NCBI GenBank assembly: GCA_028023455.1
Contig: JAQFVV010012981.1
Span: forward strand, 126,001 to 190,000
Length of the DNA stretch: 64,000 nt
Direction: 5' to 3'
DNA from: Epiperipatus broadwayi
Taxonomy: Eukaryota; Onychophora; Udeonychophora; Euonychophora; Peripatidae
How positions within the stretch are numbered: the first letter of the stretch is position 1; each line of letters starts with the position of its first letter. This document shows positions 11,511-24,115 of this stretch, piece by piece. Position numbers and translations under genes: made by a program. The notes beneath the pieces are model-generated. The model did no database searches and was not told where the DNA came from. It saw nothing but the letters and a program-made list of their open reading frames with translations.

Positions 11511-14500
11511 GCTGCAGAAAGGAGTTTTGCTATTAACTGAAAGGAGACCCTTTGATTTCTCTTGGAGGCCTTAAAGGAACCGAGCAGGGCAAATTTCTAA
11601 TGTCCACTCCATACGTTCTTGTCGTTGCAACTGTTATTACTATGTGATTATTCATATAGTATACAAACATGGATGGGCTGCTCACCAACATGCATTAGCC
11701 AGCATGGTGAGTTTATTGGCTTTTTACCTCTGAGTTTAAGATCAAGAAACACCATGGTCTTTCTTCTCAGTGCCTGATAAGGCATAATGAATGTTTGTGT
11801 AAATGATAAATATTTTCCCAATACATATATACAATTATGACAGACAAAAATAAAGCATGGCCCTTATTCCCAGGAGGCTGTAAAGTCACCAATTAAGGCA
11901 GCAGTTGGTGGCCGAAGGCGGAGGGTGCTAAGAATCCCCTGATTGTGGACCCAGGCTGTCATTTGATGATGATTTTTTATTTAGGTACTTACAACTGCAG
12001 ATCACTTTCAAGTGAAGTTAGATTGCAAGAATTAGAAGAAGTACTCTCTTATATTAAATGGGACATTATTGGACTTTGTGAAGTTAGAAGAAAAGATGAA
12101 GAGACAATTGATTTCAAAAGTAAACATATACTCTATTATAAAGGCACAAATATTGGAAATACAAGTGGAGTAGGATTCATTATAAATAAAAAGTGGAAGA
12201 ACAATATTGTGGAGATTGATGGTGTATCGGACAGAGTGGCAAGATTAGTTATACAACTTAATAGCAGATACCAAATGCAGATAATTCAGGTTTATGCCCC
12301 AACAAGTTCTCATAGTGATGAAATAGTAGAAGATTTTTATATGGATGTACAAAAGGCTTTTGATCAGAGTAAACACCATTTTGAAATTTTTATGGGAGAC
12401 TTTAATGCTAAAATTGGTAAAAAATGAAAGATGAAAGTGCTGTGGGTAATTTTGGTTATGGTAATAGAAATGAGAGAGGACATAGACTTGTGGAGTTTGC
12501 AGAAAAAGAAAAACTTTATATTATGAATTCTTTTTTTGAGAAAAATGTTAAAAGGAAATGGACATGGAAGCATCCAAATGAAGGTACAGCAGAATTGGAT
12601 TATACTTTGACTAACAGAAAATACATATTTCAAGATTGTAATGTTCTTAATAAATTTAACACAGGAAGTGATCATCGATTAGTAAGGTGTAAGATACGTG
12701 TTAATGTAAAACTAGATAGACAAAAATTATTAAGAAAAACAATATTTACAGTTGATATTTCTAATCTTCAGAAACATTCTAATGAATTTAAATTAGAACT
12801 TACAAATCGGTTTCAAGTATTAGTAGATTTTGAACATGATTCAGATTTGAATGAAATTAATATGAAAATAACTGATACACTTTTGAAAACTGCAACAAAA
12901 ATAGCTGGTAGAAAAAACAGCAATTGACCAATAAAATTTCTACTGAGACTAGAGAATTTATGAAGAAAAGAAGGAATATGAAGATATACAAAAATGATGC
13001 ATTAAAAAGAATTGAATATCTCGAATTTTGTAAAATGGTGCGGAAAAGAGTTGAAAATGATATAAGAAAGTATAACTGTGAACTAGCAAGGAAATCTGTA
13101 GAAGAAAATAAAAGTCTTAAGAATGTAAAACAACATTTTGGTATTGGTAGGAAATTTATATCTGCAATAAGAAAAAAAGATGGAATTATTACTAAAAGGA
13201 GAGATGACATCATGAAATTGGTAGAAGATTTTTATCAAGAATTATATAGTAATAAAGAACAAGTACCTCCTATATCTATTACATCTTCCAAATTGCCCAG
13301 AATTTTAAATGAAGAAGTGAGACATGCAATTAAATGTATGAAGAAAGGAAAGGCTCCAGGTAATGATGGAATTATAATTGATATATTAAAAGAAGCAGGT
13401 GAAGAAATAGAATTTTTTTTAGCAAAGTTATATACCAAATGTCTAAATGATAAAGATGCACCTGATGATTGGAAGAATGCAGTAATAATATTAATATTTA
13501 AAAAAGGTGATAAAGAAGATATTAGAAATTACAGACCTATCAGCCTTTTATCAGTTTTATATAAAATTTTTACCAAGATAATTACTACTCGTCTACAGAG
13601 AACATTGGATTTCCACCAACCAAGAGAACAAGCTGGATTTAAAAATGGTTTTAGTACAGTAGATCATATCCAGGTATTGAGAGAAGTTATAGAAAGGACA
13701 AATGAATATGAGTTGCCACTATGCTTAGGATTTGTAGGTTATGAAAAGGCATTTGATTCTATAAACATTTCTTCAGTGATTAAAGCATTATATCATCAAG
13801 GTATAGATCCAGGATATTGTCATATTTTAAAGAATATTTATAAAAATACAACAGCAACAATTAGATTACATAATGACACTGGGAAAGTCAACATTGAGAA
13901 AGGTGTAAGACAAGGTGACTCCATATCTCCAAAACTTTTTACAGCAGTGCTGCATGAAGTATTTTGTGGATGAAAATGGGAAACTAAAGGAGTGAAAGTA
14001 AATGGTGATTATTTAAGTCATTTAGATTTTGCGGATGATGTAGTTGTTTTTGCAAATAATGCTTCAGATCTGCAGGAAATGATGTAAGTAGTAAAGTAGG
14101 ACTAAAGATAAATGTTAAAAAGACTAAAGTAATGTTTAATCGATTTGCTCAAAATATAAAAATAAAGATTGATTATGATGAATTAGAAGAAGTTAACAGT
14201 TACAAATACCTTGGTCAGATTATTAATACAGATGGAAACATAATGGAGGAAATTAACCATAGAATTAAACTTGGTTGGAGTGCTTTTGGTAGAAATAACT
14301 TGATACTAAAAGGAAATATGCCTATGTGTTTGAAAAGAAAGGTTTTTAACAAATGTGTTTTACCAGTTCTTACTTATGGATCTGAGACTTGGACACTTAA
14401 TAGAAGAGCAATTAAGAGACTTCAGACCACTCAAAGAAGTATGGAGAGATGTATGTTGGGAGTAACAAGAAGAGATCATAAACGCAATGTATGGGTAAGA

Positions 14501-14783
14501 GAACAAAACAGGTGTTACTGACCTCATTGAAAAAATTAAAAGATTGAAGTGGAGTTGGGCTGGACATATTTTTAGAAGAGATGATAATAGATGGAAAATT
14601 GAAATTTTAATTTGGATTCCAAGAGATTGTAAAAGACCCAGAAAGAGACCACATGTGAGATGGATGGATGAAATAAGAAAGTGTGCAGGGGTGATGTGGA
14701 GAAGAGAAGCTAAAGATCGGAGAAGATGGATTAAACTTGGAGAGACCTTCATCCTGCAGTGGATTGATAATGGTTGATAATGA

Positions 14784-14785
<2 letters not shown>
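11510..14785 (+). mobile_element. Full-length RTE-like non-LTR retrotransposon, copy B
   Basis: Same family as copy A, beginning GGCTGCAGAAAG and ending GATTGATAATGGTTGATAATGATG, about 3.28 kb. Both ends are bordered by long (AT)n tracts (11434-11506 and 14786-14879), which suggests insertion inside an AT microsatellite, so no distinctive target-site duplication can be recognised. The leader of about 430 bases and the coding region align with copy A. It is the better-preserved copy, with long open segments, but carries a few frame breaks. Confidence 0.88.
11945..14777 (+). pseudogene. Endonuclease-reverse transcriptase pseudogene of RTE copy B
   Basis: Open segments run 11945-12427, 12424-12927, 12924-13973, 14132-14521 and 14544-14777, so only a few indels and stops separate it from one long protein. 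The endonuclease shows YNCRSLSSE, CEVRR, MGDFNAKIG and SDHRLVRC. The reverse transcriptase shows KAPGNDGI, YRPISLLS, the VRQGDSISPKLF motif B, and FADDVVVFAN near 14030. Motif A, however, reads FVGYEKAFDS instead of FVDYEKAFDS (about 13730-13760), which removes the first catalytic aspartate. A TGA at 13971-13973 stands where copy A has TTA, and a short deletion near 14085 removes part of the palm-thumb junction. The C-terminal tail with TYGSETWTLNRR and WAGHIFRRDDNRW is typical of this family. Confidence 0.88.

Positions 14786-14879
<94 letters not shown>
14786..14879. repeat. (AT)n microsatellite downstream of RTE copy B
   Basis: About 94 bases of pure AT alternation starting exactly at the 3' tail of copy B. 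Confidence 0.95.
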
Positions 14880-14881
<2 letters not shown>

Positions 14882-16274
14882 TTGTGACACAGATTGGATA
14901 TGAGAGAAAAGAAACTAAATTGTTTTAATCAAGAAAAAAAGGATAATATTTTTTTTTAAAGCTATCAACATGCATTAAAATAATGCTTAAAAATAAACTA
15001 AGGTTCAATTTATAATTTGATGATTTTATAAAAGAACAAATTATCGCCACAAGTTATTGAAAATATTATAAAAGGAAAAGTTTATAAAGGTCAAAGGAGT
15101 AATATATTTCCATAGAAAGGACTTACATTAATAATTCCAAGGGAATAATTCATGTAAATTTTTATTACATCGACACAAAACTCATAAGAAAAATTATTAG
15201 TTTGCTGAAGTAAGCAAAAAATACCACACACCTTCTAATCTATAGCAGACAATATTAATTCTATTGAATATTAAGCAATGCAAAAGGATGTAGGGATAGG
15301 AAATTTATTAAATGTCTGCCAGTCATATGCCTATTAATAATTCAACTTTATATCAGATCATTAGAAGGAGACAGTATTCACTAGGATCATGGAGAAAGCA
15401 GCAAAGGACACATTACCTGTTCACTGGCAGGCCATCAACCAATCACCTAGAGAATGATCAGATAACATCAAATGGATTACTAACTCCGAAGATCCAGGAA
15501 TTTTCCTAATCTAGAAAGTATCCATATGTTGAAAAATAGCTACCTGCATGAACTAACAATTTCAATTATTCAAATTATATATGTATCATGTAGAACATAT
15601 TTTTCTTTGTTGTATAAATAACTCTTTGTTGTTATTTTTTTATATAAAGAATTGATGATCATAATTATATAAGGGATGTCTATAGGTCAATCACTATAAT
15701 GTTTGATGGTATAAAATCTAGATGCTGATTTCTAGACCTATCAATTAAAGGACTGGATGACTGACTCATGTTGAGGTGAGAATTTATCTATAAAATATTA
15801 AATGCTCATACTAATACAGGACAATTTTATATGTTTATTGTTATTGTTAAATTATTTTTTATTCTATAGGACTGATTAAATCTCTTGTATGAATGGGCTA
15901 TTGCTATCATAAACACTAATAGTGCAAAGGCGTACTTCATACTCAAAGATCAGTCAATAATCCACAATGCATCATCAAAGAGTAAGGTAGACAGGTTAAA
16001 GTCAGCAAATAGAAGAATTGGTCAGCAGGATGATCATATCAAAATAATCATAAATTACCTTGTTAGATTAAGCAAATGGTTAGAGTGGGTAATTGACAAT
16101 TATCCTATATGGGATCAAAGGTTAGAAGAATAATCACAATAATATATGAATCAAGTGAAGGATGATCTGATCTACCCAAATGTCAAATTGATTTGTTCTA
16201 AAAGATTGTAAATCATCCACAATGGAATAAAGCTATTAATGATTAATTTTATTTAATTAGAATTTGTGTATGAT
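14880..16274. other. Unassigned sequence
   Basis: The segment between copy B and the 33-bp minisatellite is somewhat less AT-rich in 15290-15500 and 15880-16140, where 65- and 82-codon open frames occur. Neither protein resembles a family I know. An old repeat is a possible explanation for the composition. No RNA gene was seen. Confidence 0.4.
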
Positions 16275-16550
16275 TCCTCATTTATCTAATTTACCATCAT
16301 CCATGCCATATTATTTATCTAATTTTCTGTCATTCATGCCATATAATTTATCTAATTTACCATCATTCACACTGTATCATTTATCTAACTTTCCATTTAC
16401 CATGCCATATCATTGATTCAACTTTCCATTATCCATGCCATATAATTTTCTAACTTTCTATTAGCCATGCCATATTATTTATTTAATTTTCCACTATCCA
16501 TGTCATACCATTTATCTAATTTCCATTATCCATGCTATATCACACACATA
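16275..16550. repeat. 33-bp minisatellite, about eight copies
   Basis: Repeated units of the form CATGCCATATnATTTATCTA followed by a 13-base ACTTTCCATTATC-like half. Successive units start near 16302 and then every 32-33 bases up to about 16540. Individual copies differ by several substitutions, so the array is old. Confidence 0.85.
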
Positions 16551-17064
16551 ACTCAGATGTAAATAATTATAGTTTTATATCAAACTTATGGTAATCATCA
16601 CCATAGCTTATTAGAATCATGCATATAAACATGGAGTTTGAATACTAAGAAGTAACAGGAATATGAGGAGAACCTACAATGTTGAGGACCTAAAGAGCAA
16701 CCATATACTAACAATATGTATTAGAGTTGAACTAAGCATACTGTCAAATGTGATATATTTATAACTAGTAAACTTTAGGGACTCAAACTCATTCCATGGT
16801 CCCAATATTCAAATAAAATGAGTGGCACAAATAGCCATTTTGTTCTGTTACATTCCAATTAATGACCACTTATTGGGGCTAAACACATTCCAGTTGCAAC
16901 ATTAGGAATCGTCACTTACATAATTTATGCATTCCATTACAATTGGCACAGTCAATCATTGGGTTGAAATACATCTGAATATTATGAGGCCAGATCATTC
17001 TGTTACAAATGGCATACAATGTGTTGGTGCACAAATTCAGATGGCAGAACATTCTGTTACAGTA
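16551..17064. other. Unassigned sequence with scattered short repeats
   Basis: The word CATTCTGTTACA or close variants occurs three times between 16830 and 17065 (near 16838, 16996 and 17048). Nothing coding or structured is otherwise visible. Confidence 0.4.
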
Positions 17065-18230
17065 GTAATAATGTAACCAATGTATCTGTATTTGTTAATT
17101 TTTTCTAACTCATTTTTATCAATCATTATTTTTATCTTTTGAGAAAATCCATTGAACATAATTTTAGTCTTTTTAATATTTACTTTTAGTTCTACTTTCT
17201 TAATTTCATCTGATAAATGTTGCAATATTTCCTGAAGCTCTGAAACATTATTTGCAAAAACAATTACATCATCTTCAAAATATAAATGAATTAAATAATC
17301 TCCTTTTACTTTTATTTCTTTAGTTTCCTATGTTAATCCACAAAATAATTCTTGCAGCACTGCTGCAAAAAGTTTTGGAGATATGGAGTCACCCAGTCTT
17401 ACACCTTTCTCAGTGTTAATCTTCCTAATATCATTATGTAATGTAACTGTTGCTGTTGAATTTTTATAAATATTGTTCAGAACATGACAATATCTTGGAT
17501 GTATACCTTGATGACCCAATGCTTTAACTATTGAATAAATGCTTATAGAATCAAATGCCTTTTCATAATCTACAAACCCAAACCACAATGACAACTCATA
17601 TTAATTTGGCTTTTTTATAACTTTTCTTAATACTTAGATATGATCTATTGCACTAAGACCATTTTTAAATCCAGCTTGTTCTTTGGGTTTGTTGAAATCC
17701 AATATTCTCTGTAGACAAATTGTAATTATTTTGGTAAAAATTTTGTATAAAACTGATAAAAGACTGATAAATTTATAATTTTTAATATCTTCTTTATCAC
17801 CTTTTTAAAATATTAATATTAATACTGCATTCTTCCAATAATCTGGTACATCTTCATCAGTTAGACATTTGGTATATAACTTTGTCAAATTTTTTTGTAT
17901 TTCTTCACCTGCTTCTTGTAAAATATTGATTAAAATTCCATCATTACCTGGAGATTTCCCCTTTTTCATAAATTCACTTACATGTTTTATTTCTTCATTT
18001 AAAATAATTGGCAATTCGGAAGATATAATTGTTGTTGGTGGCACTTGATCTTTATTATTATATAATTCTTGATAGAACTCTTCTACTTATTTCATGATGC
18101 CATCTCTCTTTTTATTAATAGTTCAATCTTTTTTTTCTTATTGAAGATATGTTTCCTACCAATACCAAGATGTTGTTTTATGCTCTTGAGACTTTTATTT
18201 TCTTTTATAGTTTTCCTTGTTAGTTCATGT
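17065..18230 (-). mobile_element. RTE-like retrotransposon internal fragment, copy D
   Basis: A reverse-strand relic of the same family as copies A and B, covering the reverse-transcriptase domain only. Readable pieces: 17805-18044 (KKGKSPGNDGILINIL, NDEDVPDYWKNAV-like), 17328-17594 (FGFVDYEKAFDS, with motif A aspartate kept) and 17037-17225 (C-terminal to the catalytic box). The catalytic box itself reads FEDD rather than FADD near 17270, with both aspartates present. Both the endonuclease and the 3' tail are missing, so this piece is truncated at both ends. It is more diverged from A and B than they are from each other. Confidence 0.8.
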
Positions 18231-18404
18231 GAACCTTTTATCCCTTTCCTCCCATGTACTATAAAAGCACTTAGCTCACATTTGCAAATAATTTTGTAGG
18301 TCCTTCATGCAAGGTGAATAATTTTTTATATTATTTTAAATTGGCTTTATTCACAGCTGTACTTACTTGGTGATCTCTCTTCTTGCAAATCCTGACTGCT
18401 CTTT

Positions 18405-18435
<31 letters not shown>

Positions 18436-18436
18436 G
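18405..18436. repeat. (TG)n(TA)n microsatellite
   Basis: A compound run of TG followed by TA dinucleotides. Confidence 0.9.
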
Positions 18437-18649
18437 TCAGTCATTCAATATCCATCTAGCAAGATCTTTGTAAAGTAATATATTTATTATGTAATAGCGA
18501 CCTTTTAAATTAAAAAAACTACAATATAATGAGTCATCACAGTTTCTAAAGGCAACAATGTCTTTTCATTACAGACACATTATTATGTCTTCAACAATTA
18601 GTTTCATATCTGCAAAGGAAAACCATTTATTTTCACTGATCATATTTTT

Positions 18650-18895
18650 TAAGATAGGATATTTTTGATCTGCTTTCCAGCCTTTCTCCTAAAATTTTGT
18701 CTCCCAAAATATTTTATATAAACCTATCAAGTCTTAAAATATGACCCAAAAACGTAATATTTCTCATTATTCCAAGATTTGTTCATTAGTTTTCTTTTCT
18801 ATCCAATTCTTTTTATAAAAACTTCTCAAAAGTCATTCCTTCCAATATTTTTTTTTCTTATTTACCCAAGGACCATATCTTATAATCATAAGTCA
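18650..18895 (-). pseudogene. C-terminal relic of another LINE polymerase
   Basis: Reading the minus strand gives YDYKIWSL near 18880, then KELDRKEN, and FLGHILRLDRF near 18740 followed by GDKILGERLESRSK. The order Y-x-x-x-x-W-S/T-L, then F-x-G-H-I-x-R, then G-K-x-x-G-x-R is the usual C-terminal arrangement after the reverse transcriptase in several LINE families. Stops interrupt the frame. It is distinct in sequence from the neighbouring RTE copy D. The family cannot be named from this much. Confidence 0.5.
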
Positions 18896-18899
18896 ATAT

Positions 18900-19956
18900 A
18901 ATCAAATGAAAATTTTAATAAATTTTATTCTATTTTTTGTATGATCTTTTTATGTAGTTATAGAATTATTTTTGTTTTGAAAAGCACAAGAAAAAGATAG
19001 CCTTAAACAGTCTACCTGTAGAGCAAAGTTCTTCAGTTATTAAATAGTGAAGCAAAAATATTTGTCTTATAGCTATTTAATTTATCAGACATCTACTTGG
19101 AAAAAAGTTCTAAAACTATCTTAAATTTTATTGTAGGATGTGAGACTGGAAAGCAAAGATACTAAATTTTGCCGACAAAATTCTCCAATAAAAGTAGCGC
19201 TAAAATAGTCTTCAAAAATCCCATTGCACCACAAAAGCTTCCTCAATAATTTCTATAGAGGAACCTTTAAGTAGATGTTCTATGGCAAAGACAGCTCTGA
19301 AAATTCTTCACATCAGAAACAATGAAGAAAAAAAATTACTTACCAAGCTTGCTATTTATTGGAAAAAATCCAGACTAATTAGAATCAAGAAAATTCGGTA
19401 AACATTCTTAGATATCTGATATGATATGGGCTTGGACTGTCCTTTATATAATGAGTTTCTCATTTCTCTCTCTATATATGAAAGTATCAATACTTTTTAT
19501 CATAAACAGTTAATATTTTATTTTTTTCTACCAATAATTCTCTACCTATTTTAAAGATTTAAAAGAAATATTCATAAACTTAAAAAAGTTGGATACTCTT
19601 AAACTTATAATAACTGATAATATTTTTGATGAATTAAAAATAAATTGATATTTGTATGTAGTTTTTATAAAAAATAATTAACTTGTGGTTCAAAATGACA
19701 AGTTAAAAAATATTCAAAACGTAAAGATTTTTTTTTTTAAAAAGCAATATTTAAAATTCTAATTGATTCACTTGGGTTTGATTGTTATTAGTTAGCAATA
19801 TTTAAATATACAGAGCTAAAATACGATAATATGCATCTTTAAAATAAGGCATTTACATAATGCAATAGATACAATTTAACCCAAAGCAAACTATGACAAT
19901 AAGATTGTGGGCTTGTTAAAATATATTTCTAGACTTCAAATATGATCACCATCCTA
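18900..19956. other. Unassigned AT-rich sequence
   Basis: The part from 19130 to 19330 is slightly less AT-rich and may be old repeat, but I could not identify a protein or RNA in it. Confidence 0.35.
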
Positions 19957-20020
19957 TCTGCATTAGTAGATTGGTAGAGTTTTGGATTCATAAACTTAAA
20001 GTTTAATTGCAGCTCAACTT
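19957..20020 (+). ncRNA. Degenerate tRNA-like sequence, probable SINE head
   Basis: TAGTAGATTGGTAGAG resembles the internal A box of a tRNA (TAGCTCAGTTGGTAGAG), and about 25 bases further on AGTTTAATTGCAG resembles a decayed B box. An anticodon-loop-like ATTCATAAAC lies between them. The match is that of an old tRNA-derived SINE or tRNA pseudogene rather than a functional tRNA. Confidence 0.45.
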
Positions 20021-20162
20021 TGATATTTTTAGTGTTCTCCCAACACGTGATTTTCCAAGACCTGAAAAAGCTAATTATTCATATATCTAATACAAAAAAA
20101 TAAAACAAAACAATAACAATAATGAACAATACGTTAATTAGACTCAAAGTTTATTTGACAAA

Positions 20163-20344
20163 AGTAAAAGTATTTTCAAATAATTTTAATTTTAAAATGT
20201 TCCTATGGATTATAGTACTTTTACGTTACACTTACGGCAAATATTAAATAATATTAAGTTATTCAAACACTTAAATATTGAAGTTGTTTATGATAAAAAT
20301 TATTAAAAGTCCTAAAATTAAAATTATTTGAAAATACTTTTACT
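20163..20344. mobile_element. 182-bp hairpin with 34-bp inverted ends
   Basis: The left end AGTAAAAGTATTTTCAAATA... (20163-20196) and the right end (20311-20344) are reverse complements over about 34 bases with two mismatches. The 114-base interior is AT-rich. Size and structure fit a MITE or foldback element. I could not identify a target duplication with confidence. Confidence 0.6.
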
Positions 20345-21419
20345 CTGTGCCATATAAATTTTAAATTTATATATATGTTACATAAACAACAAATTTAATA
20401 GGTCATGCTTGTTTATTAGTGAAAATATTAATACAATCAATATTTATACTAATGACTATGGTACAAACTATATATATATTAATTATTTTGTCTTCACTTT
20501 ATTTATTTTTTAAACTGTAATATTAAAAAAGGATTAGAAATAATGTTTATAAACTAATAATGTAGTTTGTTAGTGATTATCCAAAATTGATGGTTACTAC
20601 GAAACGTAAAACTTAATTTATATAATCTATATATTTATGTTTACGCGTTAGTTGATTTCAAAATTGTGCGTGACTTTTATATAAAGCATATGTACATATA
20701 CATGCGAAATTATGAAAATTTTATTTATTTTAAAAATATAAAGTTTGGTCTTTGTCAGCAAAGTAGTACATATTTTTAATTTTATTTTTCCAGTTAATCA
20801 GATTTATAAGATAGCATAAACTGCTTTCATGTTTTGCTCTGCTTACTTTAATGTTAGTGAAATGAATTTCTGGTTACTAAGCTGCCGTTAGAAACAAAAC
20901 ACTCTTGCAAATGAAATTAATGAATTAATTACAGTTGAATAAAGCATATTTATAACACTATATATATATAATTAATATTTTTTTAGAATATAGAATACAT
21001 TTTTTGAAGAATTAATAAAAATGATTAATAAAAATATACTTACATACGATAAATGAAATAATTTTAAGAAGCTTAATACAGAGTAAAGGGTTTTCAAGTT
21101 ATCTCTCTAAAACAAAAAAGTAAAAGTTAGTGAAAGTTTTGCACACTCTTTACCTCCTAGAATTAAATAAATTCTAAAAACTTAAGCTCAGCAGTGAAAA
21201 TAGGGAATAGTTTTAAGTGTTTTGGAATCTCATTCAAGTGAGTGAAATATCGTGTTTAGTCTAACTCTTTGATATTTGAATATCACATTACCTTTCAAAT
21301 ATTAATAAATAAATACTACTTTTTTAGTTAGCCATCCATTAAGTGGTTAGTAATTGAAAGTCTATCTAAATTAATTATGGATAGGTTATCCTAAATAAAT
21401 AGGCAAATCTCTTCATACA

Positions 21420-22430
21420 GTAGTGCCATTCAGTGCAAGCCAGAGTAATCAATGAATGCAAGAAGGTTTGTGCGTAAAATCCCTATTTAGTGCCTACTTA
21501 TCCAATATTCTAAGACTAGTTTATAGATTGTCACTTTCATCAGTGAAAAGCCTTGGATCTGAGAGCACTGCATCTAGATCTAAGGATCTAATGCAAACCT
21601 CCAGCAGCCACCGTTTATCTCTAGTTTGCTACAAAACTATGAGTCTAAAATTGAAACACAATATTTTCAATCCAAGCTCATTAGCTTATATAGTCATATA
21701 AGTCTAAACGGAGTTCAGTACTCATATATTTTGGCATCTTTGGTTTTTTATAACCATAGACACCACTATCCTATTAGGCAAGATTGGTATTAAACCACTA
21801 AACATCAAATGATCACCATTCTTAAAACAGGCAAAATTCTCCATACAGTAGTGCACAAGTCTTCTTGCATCCATTGATTACTCTGGTTTATATTGAGTGG
21901 CACTACTGTATAGAGAGTTTGCCTGTTTTATTAGCTTGAGCAAGAATAAAAATGGTGATCATTTGACGTTTAGTGGTATAATACCAATCCTGCCTAATAG
22001 GATAGTGGTGGCTAGGATTATTAAAGAACCAAAGATGACAAAATGTATGGGTACAGAACTGAGTTCAGAACTATATGACTAAATAAGCTAATAAGCTTGG
22101 ATTGAAAATATTATGTTTTCAGTTTTAGGCTCATAGTTTTGTAGTTAAGGAGAGATAAAGGTGACTTCTGGAAGGTTGCATTAGATTCTAAAATCTGGGT
22201 ACAGTGCTCTCAGATCCAAGGTCTCCTCACTGATGAAAGCCAGCTAGAAATTGGTCTGGGGATATTGGATGAGTAGGCACTAGATAAGAATTTTATGCAC
22301 AAGCCTTCTTGCCTCCATTGATTACTCTGGCTTGCACTGAGTGGCACTACTGTATGGAGAGTTTTGCCTGTTTTAACAGCTAGAGCAAGCATAAGAAATA
22401 GTGATCATTTGATGTCTAGTGGTTTATCTG
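21420..22430. repeat. About 1-kb imperfect palindrome built from a ~450-bp unit
   Basis: Left arm 21420-21860 and right arm 21895-22345 are inverted copies: the left arm runs ATACAGTAGTGCC, GATCTGAGAGCACTG, AATATTTTCAATCCAAGCT, CTATCCTATTAGGCA and CATCAAATGATCACCATT, and the right arm has their complements in reverse order. A ~35-base spacer separates the arms. After the right arm, 22345-22430 begins another copy of the unit in the same direction as the right arm (CACTACTGTATGGAGAG, TTTGCCTGTTTTA, GATCATTTGA), so the unit was also tandem. Small open frames inside are by-products. This may be a foldback element or a rearranged satellite. Confidence 0.8.
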
Positions 22431-24115
22431 AAATAACATGACTGCTTGGAATTTTCAGCAATATGCAAAATTGTTCATATTCTAACTACATTCAAATTTT
22501 AAGGCACAAGTTTTTCAGATAGACATACAAGCAAATATATATCTAATGCATTCTACTAATTTTATAACAAATCTTGAACTATGGCTTAATTGTAAAAGCT
22601 GCCAAACCATAATGTCTCATTATATACACTATTTCACCAGAAACTTGCAGTTCTTCATATGAGCTAGAAACTTGAAAAACCTTAACGTCAAAACAAAATG
22701 ATATTCGACTTTATTTATGGACTTATTTATAGATTTAGTTACTACAAATTTGATTTTGCAGATTGAATGAATTAGCAATGGTAGTAAACATATACAGAGA
22801 TAAAAATTAAAATTTGAAATATATACACATTAATTATGCTTATTTATTTAATGAATAGGTTTATATTCTTGGTGTTACATATTTACATGCTCATTAAAAT
22901 CGTTAATATTTAAAAATCAAATATTATAATGATAATCTGGCAACATATAAATAAATTACTCAATAGTTTACACATAAATTGTCCAGCCAATCAAATCACA
23001 TTATCGTCTAATATTAAAGACCATCTATCTATTTAAAAACAAAAATCATTTACACTTTTTTTTGGGTGGATGAATTTTAATACTAGATGTCATTGGAAAT
23101 ATATATATAATGACATTTAAATATAGCCATCATTTTTTAACATACATTTCAGCTAAATCAGAAAGAAGAATATAAAATAATAACTTATGTTAAATTTGAA
23201 ATTAAACAATGACATGTAATCTTCAGCTAAGTTATTTATTTAGTGCTTAGTAACAGACAGATATCTAACAGCAGATTGCAAAAACGATCCAAAGTAATAC
23301 TTTTTTAAAAAAATTTCTTAAAGCAATTACAACTTCATTTAAGATTGATAGCCGCAACAGTAAAATAATTTATTAGTCATAACATTATTATATACACATT
23401 TGCGGACAATTGTTTGATGATTATCCGCATTAGCTATGATCTATCCGTCTAGCCAAAATTTTTAAATCTTTTTGCAACCCATAAAACTTAAAAATTTTTT
23501 TAGATTTAATTTTCAGCTAGCTGTCCTTTAGTTATTTAAGCTAATTATCCAATAAGGAGAGCAGTAAATGGATATCTAGTTAGAAGATAGCACAAACTTT
23601 ACACAATATAACAATTTACAATCCTCGTGAGTAGTGTTTTCTTTTTATGATGTTCTTTTTATAAAAAAAACTGTTGTAGAGTTTTTTGTTTTCAGTTTGC
23701 TGTTTAAAGTATATTTTATTCTAATATTAACTTTTTTACATGCTGTATATATGATTAATTATAATAAAAAACACAAAAATTGAGTTTAGGTATTACATTT
23801 TTTTTGCAACTAGACACTATAATATCACGAACAAGTATTGGCACGTGACCATCATCAATGATATTTTAAAATTGCTAATTGTCTTAACTCAATATTTAAT
23901 GTAGCACTTCAATAAGTACAACTATATTATAAACTTTTATAAGCTATTTTTATTATTTGTAAATATTATGTGATAGCACACTTTTATTACTATTGTATAT
24001 TAATGCTAGTTTCTATTTTACAAATTATTTCTACTAATTATCATATAATAGTATATTATACATAACTTTTTAATACATTGTACAGGCTTAAACCTGCATT
24101 TTATATATGTAATAT
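22431..24115. other. AT-rich DNA without recognisable features
   Basis: No coding region, RNA gene or strong repeat recognised. Confidence 0.5.

Noticed and set aside
14360-14928. Open frames with long Ile-Tyr repeats
   Set aside because: They are translations of the (AT)n microsatellite and antisense shadows of the RTE coding region.
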